DNA of 64,000 nt from Okapia johnstoni (lineage: Eukaryota > Chordata > Mammalia > Artiodactyla > Giraffidae), in NCBI GenBank assembly GCA_024291935.2, contig CM044315.1, positions 75,436,385 through 75,500,384 of the forward strand, written 5' to 3'. Under the pieces are notes generated by a model. It was not told where the DNA came from, did no database searches, and was given only the letters and a program-made list of their open reading frames with translations. The translations under genes and the position numbers were made by a program. This document shows, piece by piece, positions 10,921-21,774 of this stretch; position 1 is the stretch's first letter; each line of letters begins with the position of its first letter.

Positions 10921-11594
10921 TCATAGTTAAATTTTTTTAACTTAGAAACTCAACAAGAGGTCTTCAACATTTGACTTCCATAAATGTTTTACTTTTATTA
11001 TTGTTAACACTGGAGCCAATTGGTGGTTGTGTGTCTCTGCATATGTATGCATATAAAAAGCAGTATTAGTAATAACATTTTCCTTAATTAATTTTCCCAT
11101 GACTGAATTCCTATTTGAATATTCATTCTTACAACATTGCAGTATGTTGTGATGCACTTCAACAAAATTAACTCAACGAGCTCCTCTTTCCAATTTTAAT
11201 ATTCCGTCGGGTTTTCTATTCCCGAAAACTCATTAGTATCTGAGTGCAGTGCTGACGAGAAATAAGAGAGGCATATTGTGTGAATGTGAGTCAGAGAAAA
11301 GAGACAGCTGGCACGAGAATTTTCTAATAAAGCCCAAAAAGGCTGCTGTGTCTTCACAACAACAAAAAGGGGTGCTTTGAGCTTTCCCTTTGTACTGAAA
11401 GTTCTGAATCTTATTCACACCTTTTATGAATGCTGGCAAAAGCTAAATCATTCTCACCAAAATCTTCTCATAGATCCATGACAGAGAAGTGTTGGTATGT
11501 TTTCTGAGTCTTCTGGTGGTGTTAGAATTTGTGTAAAGATTTACTTCGGTCATTTGTCTATGTTGATGACATAGTTTGAATCTCCAGCAAAATT
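10921..11594. other. Unique sequence, no gene seen
   Basis: AT-rich left part, more mixed right part. No repeat family, RNA gene or exon recognised. Confidence 0.5.
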
Positions 11595-11900
11595 ATTTCT
11601 AGCAATATCTCTCTCGACTACTCCCCCCTCTTCTGCTTCACTCAACCTGTGCAATTTGACTATCCAATTATGTTCTATATTTCCTTTCTTGCATGCTTTT
11701 ACTTATGCCATTATTTCTTCCTAGAATATTTTCTCCTGTCATCTCTATATGTTGATAACCTAACCATTTTTCAAAGCCGAGTTCAAATGCTTTGCCCTCT
11801 AAGAAGACTCTTGTGAGTTCTACCAGTTCTCCTCCCTATGGAATCTGTGGTATCCGTCACATTCCAGGCTCTCTGACAGTTGCTTGTGCATGCACACTCT
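11595..11900 (+). mobile_element. L2 LINE, C-terminal ORF/3' region
   Basis: 'ttcttcctagaatattttct' and 'tttcaaagccgagttcaaat' follow the plus-strand L2 3' region. Decayed. Confidence 0.6.
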
Positions 11901-11944
11901 TATAATTGAAAGAGCTATCTCTTACTGAACAATGTCCCAGGATT

Positions 11945-12115
11945 AGTATTATTATTACCGTGTGGGGTTGATATTATTACCACCATTTTACAGATGAGGT
12001 ATCTGAGGCTCAGAAAGATTTATTAAGTTTCCCAAGGACCACAAAGCTAGGGACAACTATCTCCATACAGCTAAAAGCATACATACTCTTTCAACTACAC
12101 TAGACAGTTTTCCTG
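11945..12115 (-). mobile_element. MIR SINE
   Basis: 'ttttacagatgaggtatctg' then 'aggctcagaaagattta' and 'cccaaggaccacaaagctag' are the reverse complement of the MIR core. Confidence 0.8.
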
Positions 12116-12119
12116 CTTT

Positions 12120-12420
12120 ATTTGCCCAGTGTTCGAGGATGGAGGGAAGGTCATATTTTAGATTATCCGTGAAGAATGAATGGATTTGGAGGCAGAGTTT
12201 GGATAGGATTATTTTAGGTAAAGCAAAGTATGAATGTAGACATGAAGAAATATATCGTGTATTGGGTTGGGAAAGATAGCTAATGCCAAGGCTTTTATGA
12301 GCAAGGGAGAGGGCATGAGACTGGAAGGAAAACTATGTCCCGACTGTGACAGGCCCTGAGCTTGGAGGAGAGGACCACTTTAGTTCCAAAGCCAGGAATG
12401 GAGGGAGGAGCTGAGGCCCC
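12120..12420 (-). mobile_element. Possible L2 middle 3' region
   Basis: Purine-rich text such as 'atgagcaagggagagggcat' resembles the reversed L2 3' region. This is weak. 12421-13227 shows no gene and no clear repeat. Confidence 0.35.
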
Positions 12421-13227
12421 TGATGGAGGCAGGAGTGCATGAAGAAAGTTCATGTTGTTGCAGGGAAAGTGCTAGAGAGAACGTAGCTCATTTTTAGGTG
12501 GCTGGTTACCTGGGCATTCCCTGAAGTTGAAACATAGGACCACATGACACTGATTTGATGCTTATCTTCCTGCGTCAAATAATGATTCCGCTAAAGGAAG
12601 GATCCTTAAATCCTTGCAAGAATAAGATTAAGTCAAGGAGCACCCGTTTTAGGGAGGGAAGAGATGTGAGGGCAGGGAACTAGGCAGGGCATTGCATAAG
12701 CCAAGTAAAATCAGCCCCTAAACTGGGTCATGAGGCAGGAAGGTGTGAGGGGGAAGTAGCAAGAACTTCCTTCGTGTTTTTAATGTGTTAAGACTGTTTT
12801 AGTTCAATGTGAGGCATGATCAGGAAGAACATATGTCCAAGTTTCTCTTGTTTTGAAGTGTTGATTGGTATAACTAAGAGAATGCTAAAATAGCTCTATA
12901 GACACATTGAAACATTTCTAAAGTAACATCAAAGTCTGTTCCAAGGGTGGTGAAGGGGAAAGAGGGTTTGTTGTATTCTTGTGGTGACGTGTGATGGGCT
13001 CTTCAGCACAGCATTAACTTTGGACAAGTAGTGCCACCTCCTGCCAGATATTTTAGGAACCCTCTTTAATAAGCAGGGGTCTGACACAGGGGTCTGTGAT
13101 ACTTTGCTTGTAGCTGGCTCAGCCACAGTGTCTGTGGCAAGGCATCCATGCCTTCTACAGCTATTTTCTATATCCTTTTCTGTAGGAAAGTTTCTATAGA
13201 AACTATTACAAAAAGAGGAATTTCTAT

Positions 13228-13310
13228 GGGGACAGGGACTCGATCTGTCTTACTGCCATATCCAGAGGCTAGTATGTGACATTTGTTGAATAAATAAATG
13301 AAGTACGAGA
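13228..13310 (+). mobile_element. L2 3' end
   Basis: 'ggggacagggactcgatctg' followed by 'tttgttgaataaataaatga' is the typical L2 terminus. Confidence 0.7.
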
Positions 13311-13319
13311 CGGTCTAGG

Positions 13320-13475
13320 GAAACCTGGGTTAGTGTCCAGTTCACATAATTATTACCTAGGGGCTTCTAAGCAAACCATGCATTTCCTGGGTCTTTGTAA
13401 AATGGGGAAATAGCATCTGCCCTGTTTGACTCACAGGATTCTTGTGAGGATCATATACCTATGAGAACACCCAGA
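13320..13475 (+). mobile_element. MIR SINE
   Basis: 'ggtctttgtaaaatggggaa' and 'ggattcttgtgaggatcata' match MIR plus strand. Confidence 0.75.
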
Positions 13476-13509
13476 GGGACATTATGGTTAGCAGAAGGAG
13501 ATAAAAGGA

Positions 13510-13700
13510 AGAGATCTATTAGACACTGTGTCCTGTGCCAGGTGTTTTACCTCCAACACCGTGCTTCAGGTTCATGAAAGTTTTAAAGAACATTATTACT
13601 GTCTTCATCTTTTAGCTGAGGACACTAAGGCCACACGTTAGTAAGTGGCAAACCAAACGTGTCAGAGTCTCTTCTGTGTGACCTTGTAAAACCCATGTTC
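13510..13700 (-). mobile_element. MIR SINE
   Basis: 'ctgtgccaggtgttttacc', 'agctgaggacactaaggcca' and 'agtaagtggcaaaccaaa' follow the MIR reverse complement. It lies just downstream of a plus-strand MIR. Confidence 0.75.
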
Positions 13701-14374
13701 TTATTCTCTATACTGTACAAATATGAGGTAATTTTTATTGAAATGCTGGCATTTAAATGTAAGCTTTTATAGAAACCTGTCATACAAGGTCAAAAGTCAT
13801 TCTTAAAGGACACAGCAGTGGCACCTGACTTTATCTAGGAAGAGACATCTTTGCCCTAATTAGCATCATGGTTCCTAGCAACCTGTGTATCATGACATTT
13901 ATGTATACATCTGTGGGAACTGCAATGATACTGCTTTTGCAAACACAGATCTCATCTGCTGATGTTACCTTTCCTCATTTCTGTTCAGCTTTCCATTTAG
14001 TTATGTGTGTTCAGTGCACTCGTTACAGAATCATTTTGCCTATGTAGACTATATTTGGCGAAATCCGCTTTTTCTCTCTTTTTTGTGTTATTCTCCCTAC
14101 AGCAGTTAGAACAGTCTTGAGTGATTTGAGTGAGGCCAGAACATGTGCTAAGTGACGGGGGAACCCTGTACTTGGAGACAGAGATGTGCACAGCTGCCCT
14201 CACTTAGCTTGGGGACCTTGGACTCTCAGTAACTCAGCCTCTCTCTGTAGAACAGTGACAGGAACAAACTGTTAAGAGAAGCATGTCAGAGAGTCAGTGT
14301 GCATGAAAGAGCCACCCTATGCCGCTCAGTCTCAGAGACCTAGTACATGTTAATTTTGATCCTTATTTTCTTTA
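13701..14374. other. Unique sequence, no gene seen
   Basis: Includes 'ctaattagcatcatggttcc' directly followed by 'tagcaacc' (13857-13884). This is a homeodomain-type core beside an RFX-like half site and may be conserved. No coding evidence. Confidence 0.4.
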
Positions 14375-14520
14375 CCTTTGCTGTTTGGAGTAATTGCTAA
14401 GAATCACGAGATTTGGATTCTAGTCTTAGACATTGGGCAAGTCACTTCACTTTGCTGGGCCTCAGTTTTTCCATCTGCAATGAAGCAGCTCCTTAACTAG
14501 GTAGTCTGTATTTTTAACCA
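14375..14520 (+). mobile_element. MIR/MIR3 SINE
   Basis: 'gacattgggcaagtcacttc' and 'gggcctcagtttttccatct' are the conserved MIR core. Confidence 0.75.
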
Positions 14521-14669
14521 TGGGACTTTCTGCAGATCCCAGACCTGTCATAACTAAGCATCTACCACATGGAGTAGGAAGTGCTATAATGGGGGCTCTG
14601 AGGTTACTGAGGAGGAGAACTGACTCAGACCTGGAGAAGGTGGGTTGGGGCTATAGAACAAGAGGTTAA

Positions 14670-15300
14670 GCAAGTCTTCCTTGGGATGACAGTGCTTGAG
14701 TTGCCTCTTGGAGATGTGTAAATACGCATGTTTATCAGTTTTTGTAAAGGCCGAAGGTGAGAGAAAGCAGGTTGGATTCAGCAAACTGAAAGTTTGCTAA
14801 GATAAGTGGAACATGTGACTATTATGTAGGTATGCGTGCATATGCTATAGGTATGGCAAAAAGGCTCGGCCAAAAGTACTGAGAGAGGAAGGCTAGCCAA
14901 AAGTACTAAGGAGTTTAAACTTTATTCCAGATTATGGGGAGCTATGGAAGGGGAAAGTGAAAGTGAAGTCACTCAGTGTATCCGATTCTTTGCGACCCCA
15001 TGGACTGTAGCCTGCCAGGCTCCTCCATCCATGGGATTTTCCAGGCAAGAGTCCTGGAGTGGGTTGCCATTTCCTCCTCCAAGGGATCTTCCCAACCCAG
15101 GGATCAAACCCAGGTCTTCCGCATTGCGGGCAGACGCTTTACCATCTGAGCCACCAGGGAAGCCCATGGAACGGCCATTATTAGTTTTGACTTTTATAAT
15201 ACCCTTTTGTGGTTTTAAGAAGAGTAGGTTGTGAGGTGCCAAACAGAGCTGTTAGGAAGCAATTGCAAGAGTTCTCAGTATGAGTAAGCATAGCATATTA
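14670..15300 (-). mobile_element. L2 LINE split by a Bov-tA
   Basis: Left part 14670-14950 contains 'ggagtttaaactttattcca'. Right part 15170-15300 contains 'gctgttaggaagcaattgca'. Together they follow the reverse complement of the L2 3' region and are interrupted by the SINE at 14951-15165. Confidence 0.6.
14951..15165 (-). mobile_element. Bov-tA SINE inserted in L2
   Basis: Starts with the tail 'gggaaagtgaaagtgaagtc' and ends with the reversed head 'gagccaccagggaagccc', so it is full length and little diverged. A short near-duplication (atggaaggg at 14944-14952 against atggaacgg at 15166-15174) is the best target-site candidate. Confidence 0.93.
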
Positions 15301-15925
15301 ATGGGCACTAAGACCAGCTGACAGTAGTAACTGTGACTGTGTGCTGATGTGGAGGGGGCCTAAGCAAGGCCAGGCCAGTAAAGTTAACATCAAAGACTCT
15401 CCAGTGAAACTGGAGGAAACCAGACTTTTTCTGATTCTCTGGTTTGTGTGTAATTACATTTAGAGGTCAGTTTTACACATATGCTAAGCAAATAACAATC
15501 ATCCCTCATCCCCTCTGAGATGCAGATGGATTTCTAAATTTCTGTGTAATCCTTAGAATTGGACATGGACATTCATTAAACACCAACTTATGACCAGGAG
15601 GTTTCCTGGGGCAAGAGAGTCACCCTCTGTGTTAGATCAGGCTTAAAAGCAGGGATTTGATGTTTCTTAGTAAAAAGAGATGATGAGATTATGTTTAGAA
15701 AGAGAACCAGTGCCCCCAGCTTTCTTGGCCATCTTTGCCATTTTGTTACTCATTAGCAGCATTGTACCTCTCCTGCCACTTCTGCTCTCTAACTACATCA
15801 TGAAAAACCCAAACTGTGGAAAGTGAAACTATGGTATAGAAAATCCAGAAATAGTTACAGAGTATCTGTTATTTCTTGGGAGGCAGCCAGGTCTAGAGAA
15901 AAAAAAAAAAAAGCAAAGTTATTAG
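15301..15925. other. No gene seen
   Basis: Unassigned sequence ending in an A-rich run at about 15899-15912. Confidence 0.5.
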
Positions 15926-15929
15926 GAGA

Positions 15930-15995
15930 ATTAAATATAATTATATGAGGCGTGTAAGGTGCCTAGCACAGTGCCTGTCATAACATTGGCCACTT
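15930..15995 (+). mobile_element. MIR 3' fragment
   Basis: 'gtgcctagcacagtgcctgt' after 'gagaattaaatataa' is the MIR 3' part. Confidence 0.65.
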
Positions 15996-16114
15996 CTTCA
16001 TGCTCTTAGGATAAAAGGATCCAGCAATGAATAAAAAGCAACATGTACCTGCTGAAATTTATAGCCTCATTTGAATGATTTGATATAATGAATAAAAATA
16101 ATCTTTCTAATGTT

Positions 16115-16320
16115 TCACAGTTTACAAATCACTTTCACATCCACTATTTCATGTCAAGCTTCCAGTATCAATCCAAATAACCAGGGCAAAGCATATTATT
16201 AGTTCCATTAAACAAATGAGGAAATTGACATCCAAGCATGCTAAGTGACTGAATAAGATCAGATTGTTATCAAGGGGCAGAGCAGGTCTGCCTGGCTCAA
16301 GCATTTCCACTGTGTAGGTA
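16115..16320 (-). mobile_element. MIR SINE
   Basis: 'aaacaaatgaggaaattgac' and 'gggcagagcaggtctgcctg' match the MIR reverse complement. Confidence 0.7.
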
Positions 16321-17040
16321 CAAGATATCATACAAATTATGTTCTAGCCTGTCAGTGGTACGATTTGTATCAGTAGTTTATAGTTTTATAGTAGAAACAA
16401 CGTGCTAAGGGAATCTTGAAGAGAAAGGGTTCTTTTTGCCTGGAACTCTGTAATGTAGTATTGTTTCCTGCTGGTTTTCAGGATTCACCTCTGAGGATGG
16501 TCATTCTTCACCTTCTTTCTTCTACCCCCGTCTCACTTATGGTGGGATTATAGTAATGTCACAGGAACTGATCTAATCTGCTGAAGGTTTTTACCCCATT
16601 CTCCTAGTCTCAGTCCCACCTAATGTACTTATATCTGGGGCAGGTAGCCCTGTGACTCAGCCTCTGGTCGCCACCTGATATTCAGAACCAACTCCCACTT
16701 CCTAGGTCCTGCTGCCATCAGCCTACTTTGTGATTTGAATTTCTGGTTCCTCCTAGGGAAGCCACAGCTCCTGTCTTCTGTTATTTCTCATCTTTGTGCA
16801 GTCCCTCCCCAGCTGCCATTGAATAGAACAGGCAAGACCAAATTTAGTACAGCGCTGAGTAAAGGCCCTCAGTGGTCTTGAGCTTCTGACTGGCTTATCT
16901 TGCATGCATGAACATAGAGAAAATACAACTAAGCAGATTGTTATTCCAAGGAAAGGAGAAGGAAGGTATAATGCCTGCTTCCAAGAAGATAAGACACACT
17001 TAGATGTGAGGTCAGTAGACAGCTCTAGACTCAACCTGAA
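16321..17040. other. No gene seen
   Basis: Mixed-composition unique sequence. Short frames on both strands lack any recognisable domain. Confidence 0.5.
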
Positions 17041-17044
17041 AAGT

Positions 17045-17215
17045 GTATCTGAGTGCTACTTTAAGTGCATTACCTCATTTAGCCTGTACAATAGTCTTCT
17101 GAGTACGTATTAGTATTCTTATTTTATGAAGGAGGTAATGGACGCTCAGAAAGATATTTATGACTTGCTCAAGTTCCCACAGCCAGGAAGTAGCAGAGCC
17201 ATGGTTGAGAATCCA
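17045..17215 (-). mobile_element. MIR SINE
   Basis: 'gcattacctcatttagcctg', 'acgctcagaaagata' and 'ccaggaagtagcagagcc' follow MIR in reverse. Confidence 0.75.
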
Positions 17216-17289
17216 TTCCTCCAACTGAATATGCTATTCTTTTCTCTTACTGAAAAGGTGCAGTAGATGTTCTAGATCACGCAGCTCAG

Positions 17290-17500
17290 ACACCAAGTGG
17301 GGTTGGGGGTGGGCTGGGGAGCAGTGTGGGATGGAGCATTTGGGGAAGGTTTCTGAAAAACCTGGGAGTTTAAAGATGAGCTCGCAGAGGCAAGGAGGAG
17401 GGAGGAGGACATCCGTGGGAACAAAGTGTGCAAGGCTGTGGAGGTGGGAATGAGCTGGGCACAAGTGGAGGTGTTGTGGATCATGGTCTCCCAGGAGCAG
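17290..17500 (-). mobile_element. L2 3' region
   Basis: 'tttggggaaggtttctgaaa' and 'aaagtgtgcaaggctgtgga' fit the reversed L2 3' region ('gggaaggcttcc ... gtgcaaaggc'). Confidence 0.5.
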
Positions 17501-18099
17501 AAAGTGAATTCTGAGAGCTTGGTTTGTCTGGTAGAGGGACTTTTGGGCTCAATATGCCTCTTTCTCTCCTCCCTGCCAGGAGCTGTGGGAACCAGCCCCC
17601 TGTGAGTGTGAGAAGACCCACAGAAAGCAGGAATTTGGCTCTCTCCTGCAGACCATGCTGAGGAGAGGTTTTTCTAAGCCATATTTAAAACCTTGTGTTG
17701 AAAAACATCCCTAAATCCTCTAACAGAAGACAGATGTCTGCCTGAACAAATATCAGCTCTCACATAATTTGTTGTTTTTATTTCCCCAGCATTTGCCTAT
17801 TGAATCTGACAACCTCCTATAATTATCCATTTTCCAGAATGAATTATGGAGTGCATGTCCCATGGATGTGGCTTACGCTGCTATTGGTTCACTGAGTGTG
17901 TGGATGTAGGGTGCCTCTGTGCAGGGTGCCAGCTTCTATCTGGCTCCTTAATACTGTTCCATGTCCGAGGCCTTGGTATATTCACCTGGAAAATCTGACC
18001 CTGATAATTTGGGCTAGTACCTTCAGCACTAAATATACCAATGCCATTTTTGTCCAGGACCAAAAGGAGCCTTAATTTAAATAGTTCACTAAATTTAAC
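17501..18099. other. No gene seen
   Basis: Unassigned unique sequence. A 60-codon minus-strand frame has no recognisable identity. Confidence 0.5.
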
Positions 18100-18245
18100 A
18101 GCAGAGTGTGAGCCTTGAAGTGCAGACAGAACTGATTTTGAATTTTCTACCTCCTACCTGCCAGCTATTCAACCTCTCTGAGCCTCAATCTCCCCATCTT
18201 TAAAATGGTTGCTGAACAAAACATTCTATATATCTGGTATTAAAT
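18100..18245 (+). mobile_element. MIR SINE
   Basis: 'caacctctctgagcctcaat' then 'ctccccatctttaaaatgg' is the plus-strand MIR core. Confidence 0.8.
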
Positions 18246-18349
18246 AAATGACAGTTTTTCTTATTGTTTTTCTTTTCCTTCTTGTCTGGATCTTATCTAT
18301 TGGTTGATAGCTAACTGGGGAGGGGGAGGTTAAGATATTTTGCTAGTCA

Positions 18350-18550
18350 TAGATAAGTTCATTGTATCATTTAATCCTCATGACAACCATATGAGATCAG
18401 TACCGTTATTGTTCTCAATTACATATAAGGAAACTGAGATTTTAAAGTGTTAAGTAGTTGCCCAAAGAAGGTCACATGGCAAGCAGAGACAGAGGCAGGG
18501 TTGGAACACGTGAAGTCTGTCTTGGAGCCTGACCTCATAGCCGCTTCATT
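18350..18550 (-). mobile_element. MIR SINE
   Basis: 'atttaatcctcatgacaacc', 'aaggaaactgagattttaaa' and 'ggcagggttggaacac' follow MIR in reverse. A threefold 'cttcctgttgt'-type short tandem repeat lies downstream at about 18764-18798. Confidence 0.8.
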
Positions 18551-18799
18551 GGCTTCAGCATAACTCATAACTACTTCATCTGACCTTTTCCTAAGAGAGA
18601 GATACTACCTTATACCCCAAGTCTGACTGTTTCTCTATGCCTTAGCTCCTCCCTTGATGACTATCTAGTTCTGACTTGTTCCTGCCAGTCCTTCCCATAA
18701 ACCCATCCCAGGATCTAGAGACCTGATGGCCATTCCCTGCTGGTATTTATCTCTGGATATTGCTCTTCCTGTTGTCTTCCTGTTGTCTTCCTGCTGGGC

Positions 18800-19215
18800 A
18801 ATGGTTTATTCATTTTTACAGCAAACTTTCACTGAGCATCTGCTATGTTCCAGGCCCAATATAAGGCACAGGCAATATCAAAACAAATTAAATAGGGCTA
18901 CTGTTTTAAAGGAAGTCAGTTCTAGTCAGGGAGACAAAAATAGAGAAATGCCATAGGCATGCCTAACTTATTCATTTCTTTTACCCCCATATATGATTCA
19001 TCCCCATGATCTGTTGATTTTAAACTCTTAAATATTGCTTGAATATGCTTGAATATGTCTTTTTTTTTTCACTGTATCCATTACCACCCTACAGTTCAAA
19101 TTAATATTATTTATCACTCTGCTACTGCAATTAGCCTCCTCACTGAGCTCTTTTATCCAGATTGTGTCTACCTTCAAACTCTTTTGCATAACACAGAGAA
19201 TCCATAATGGTGGAT
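18800..19215. mobile_element. L2 fragments, minus then plus
   Basis: 18800-18960 ('actgagcatctgctatgttc', 'caggcccaatataaggca') is the reversed L2/MIR 3' end. 19060-19215 ('actgcaattagcctcctcac') resembles the plus-strand L2 ORF end. Confidence 0.5.
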
Positions 19216-19410
19216 GAAACAGACACAGAGTTGTCATATTTATCTTAGGAAGTGGTAAATAAAGATCAGAATTCTGCGCATGGAGCTGTAGGAACCCAAA
19301 GGAGGGAGACATAAATTTTACATGCAGGATCAAAGAGGACTTTTCATTGGAAATGACTGGTAGAATTAGGCCTAAGAAATATGTGGGGTACCATATTAGT
19401 GCTAGCTACC

Positions 19411-19612
19411 ATTCTGGTTCTGGTTTAGTTGGTCAGTTGTGTCTGACTGTTTGCAACACCATAGACTGCAGCCTGCCAGGCTCCTCTGTCCATGGAATTC
19501 TCCAGGCAAGGATACTGAACTGGGTTGCCTTTTCCTTCTCCAGGAGATCTTCTGGATGCAAGGAATGAACCTGGGTCTCCTGCACTGCAGGTGGATCTTT
19601 ACCAACTGAGCC
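19411..19612 (-). mobile_element. Bov-tA SINE, first of a stacked pair
   Basis: Runs from the tail region ('ttggtcagttgtgtctgact') to the reversed head ('taccaactgagcca'). It is flanked by a 21-bp duplication at 19390-19410 and 19613-19633 that matches at 19 of 21 positions. The two mismatches and the internal changes suggest it is older than its neighbour. Confidence 0.93.
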
Positions 19613-19633
19613 ACCATATTAGTTCTAGGTACC

Positions 19634-19846
19634 TTTGTGCTGTGCTTAGTCACTCGGTCGTGTCCAACTCTTCAACCCCATGGACTATAGCCAGCCAGGT
19701 TCCTCTGACCATGGGGATTCTCCAGACAAGAATACTGGAGTGGATTGCCATGCCCTCCTCCAGGGGATCTTCCCAACCCAGGGATTGAACCCAGGTCTCC
19801 TGCATATCAGGCAGATTCTTTACTGCCTGAGCTACCAGGGAAGTCC
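19634..19846 (-). mobile_element. Bov-tA SINE, second of a stacked pair
   Basis: Full-length element ('gtgcttagtcactcggtcgt' to 'gagctaccagggaagtcc') flanked by a perfect 10-bp duplication, tctaggtacc, at 19624-19633 and 19847-19856. The left copy is the last 10 bp of the first SINE's own right-hand target duplication, so this insertion landed in that duplication. Confidence 0.95.
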
Positions 19847-19929
19847 TCTAGGTACCATTAATGAAAATCAAATTTAAGAAAAATATTGTACTTCATATTT
19901 CTGCCACACTTTGATATTTTACAGAGAAT

Positions 19930-20290
19930 ATTACTTCTAGTATTTATAAGACTGTGTTATATTGATGAGGAAATTAAGGTTCAATGGTATGAAGTGACTT
20001 TCCCAAGGTCAGGAGCTAGCAATGACAAGATCAGGAAAAAGCGAAAGTGTTAGTTGCTTAGTCGTGTGGGATTCTTTGTGACCCCATGAACTGTAGCCCA
20101 CCAGGCTCCTTTGTCCCTGGAATTCTCCAGGCAAGAATACTGGAGTGGGTTGTCATTTCCTTCTCCAGGGAATCTTCCCAACCCAGGGATCAAACCCAGG
20201 TCTCCTGCATTGCCTGCAGATTCTTTACCATCTAAACCACCAGAGATCAGGATTTCCATTCAAATACATCTGCCTTCAAATCCTTTGCTT
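19930..20290 (-). mobile_element. MIR SINE split by a Bov-tA
   Basis: 'gatgaggaaattaaggttca' and 'gacttcccaaggtca'-type text (19955-20015) is reversed MIR. The continuation lies after the SINE at about 20253-20290. Confidence 0.6.
20037..20243 (-). mobile_element. Bov-tA SINE, perfect TSD
   Basis: Full element from 'gcgaaagtgttagttgctta' to the reversed head 'ccatctaaaccacc'. A perfect 9-bp duplication, agatcagga, lies at 20028-20036 and 20244-20252. Confidence 0.93.
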
Positions 20291-20769
20291 TCCTTACTCC
20301 ACCCTGCCAAATGCACTAACTTTTTTAAACTCTGTCATTTGGCTTCAGACATATCATAATTTCACTTATAATTATTGTATATCACAGCCTTCTAACTGTC
20401 ATGTTCAGTTTGAGGTTCTCCATGTGAAACCCAGTGCAAGCCTGCTCTGGGGCCAGAGTTCTGGAAAAGAGATTTATTGTTTCAGGAAAACTGGTTACCA
20501 GTTGACACTAATTCCTGCCTTGTTTCCTGAGGTCCCATTATCTCAGTGATATCTGAATTTTCCTGTCAAATCTCAAGCTGTATCTCCAAGCAGCAGCTGC
20601 TATTTGCTCCCAGCCCTTCAGTAAGAAGATGGCCCCTTCAAGGGGAGCTTGAAATCAACAAACCTCTCTAAATGAGCAGAGCAGGCAGACAGCATGACAC
20701 TCAATTCCTCCAGTGCAGAGTGTCATGCTAGACACCATAGGTGATCAGAAGAAACTGACCACTTGAGAA
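20291..20769. other. No gene seen
   Basis: Unassigned. The 134-codon plus-strand frame starting at 20145 begins inside the SINE and is not a gene. Confidence 0.5.
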
Positions 20770-20950
20770 TCAGGGTTGTTGTTTCAATCTAAGTTGCTCT
20801 GTTGTTATGAGCCTCAGTTTCCTCATCTGTAAAATAAGCAAAATGTCTATCATCTGATAAAAATATCAGTCCTGTCAACCTTACTGGTTTGTGGCAGATG
20901 ATTGAACATATGGCTATGAAAGTGTTTTCATAATGGATAACGAGTTATTC
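20770..20950 (+). mobile_element. MIR SINE
   Basis: 'gagcctcagtttcctcatct' directly followed by 'gtaaaataagcaaaa' is a well-kept MIR core. Confidence 0.85.
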
Positions 20951-21480
20951 ACAATCCATATTGTTTCTTAGTGATCAGGATTATGAACTGATTGCTTAAA
21001 AGAACACACAAGAATGATTACATGGTAATGAAACCATTTCAATCTGGCTGACCAGTATTAGACAAAGCTAGTCAAGCATTCATCTGTATTCACACTGCAG
21101 AGATTACTCCATCATACCACACTTTAAAGACATTATTTGTATATGTAGTCTATACTAGATTATGAGGCAAAAAGACCTGACTAAGGATTAATCAAGTTCA
21201 GTGTTAGAGTCAGGATTAGAATTCAGGGGTTTGGATATCCCATTATTATTTCTGCTCCACCGTGTGTTCTCCACAAGATAGAGTCTAAATAGGACCTTGA
21301 AGCCAGGTTGTTTGTATAGGTGTTACCCTTGAAAGACAGGTTGGAGTTTTGTCAAGGAGTTGTCACTTGTTACTCTTTCCTGGCCTAGGACCAGGGCAAT
21401 TCTCTAACTCTTAATCATCCTTTTCTTTTGTTGTTGAATTGAATAGGGAGCAAGTCATGGTAACATCTTTGTGTTCTTGT
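20951..21480. other. No gene seen
   Basis: Unassigned, AT-leaning sequence with no recognised element. Confidence 0.5.
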
Positions 21481-21492
21481 AGCCCCATTCCA

Positions 21493-21762
21493 CGGAGAAG
21501 GCAATGGCACCCCACTCCAGTACTCTTGCCTGGAAAATCCCATGGACAGAAGAGCCTGGTAGGCTGCAGTCCATGGGGTCACGAAGAGTCAGACATGACT
21601 GAGCGACTTCACTTTCACTTTTCACTTTTATGCACTGGAGAAGGAAATGGCAACCCACTCCAGTGTTCTTGCCCGGAGAATCCCAGGGACAGGAGAGCCT
21701 GGTGGGCTGCCGTCTATGGGGTCGCACAGAGTTGGACACGACTGAAGCGACTTAGCAGCAGC
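21493..21762 (+). mobile_element. Bov-A2 dimeric SINE, perfect TSD
   Basis: Two BovA units in tandem. The first starts 'ggagaaggcaatggcacccc' and ends in the linker 'cactttcacttttcactttt'. The second starts 'ggagaaggaaatggcaaccc' and ends in 'cttagcagcagcag'. A 12-bp duplication, agccccattcca, lies at 21481-21492 and 21763-21774. It is little diverged, so recent. Confidence 0.96.
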
Positions 21763-21774
21763 AGCCCCATTCCA

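Noticed and set aside
20145..20549. 134-codon plus-strand frame
   Set aside because: Starts inside a Bov-tA SINE (20037-20243) and runs into unique sequence. No protein family recognised.
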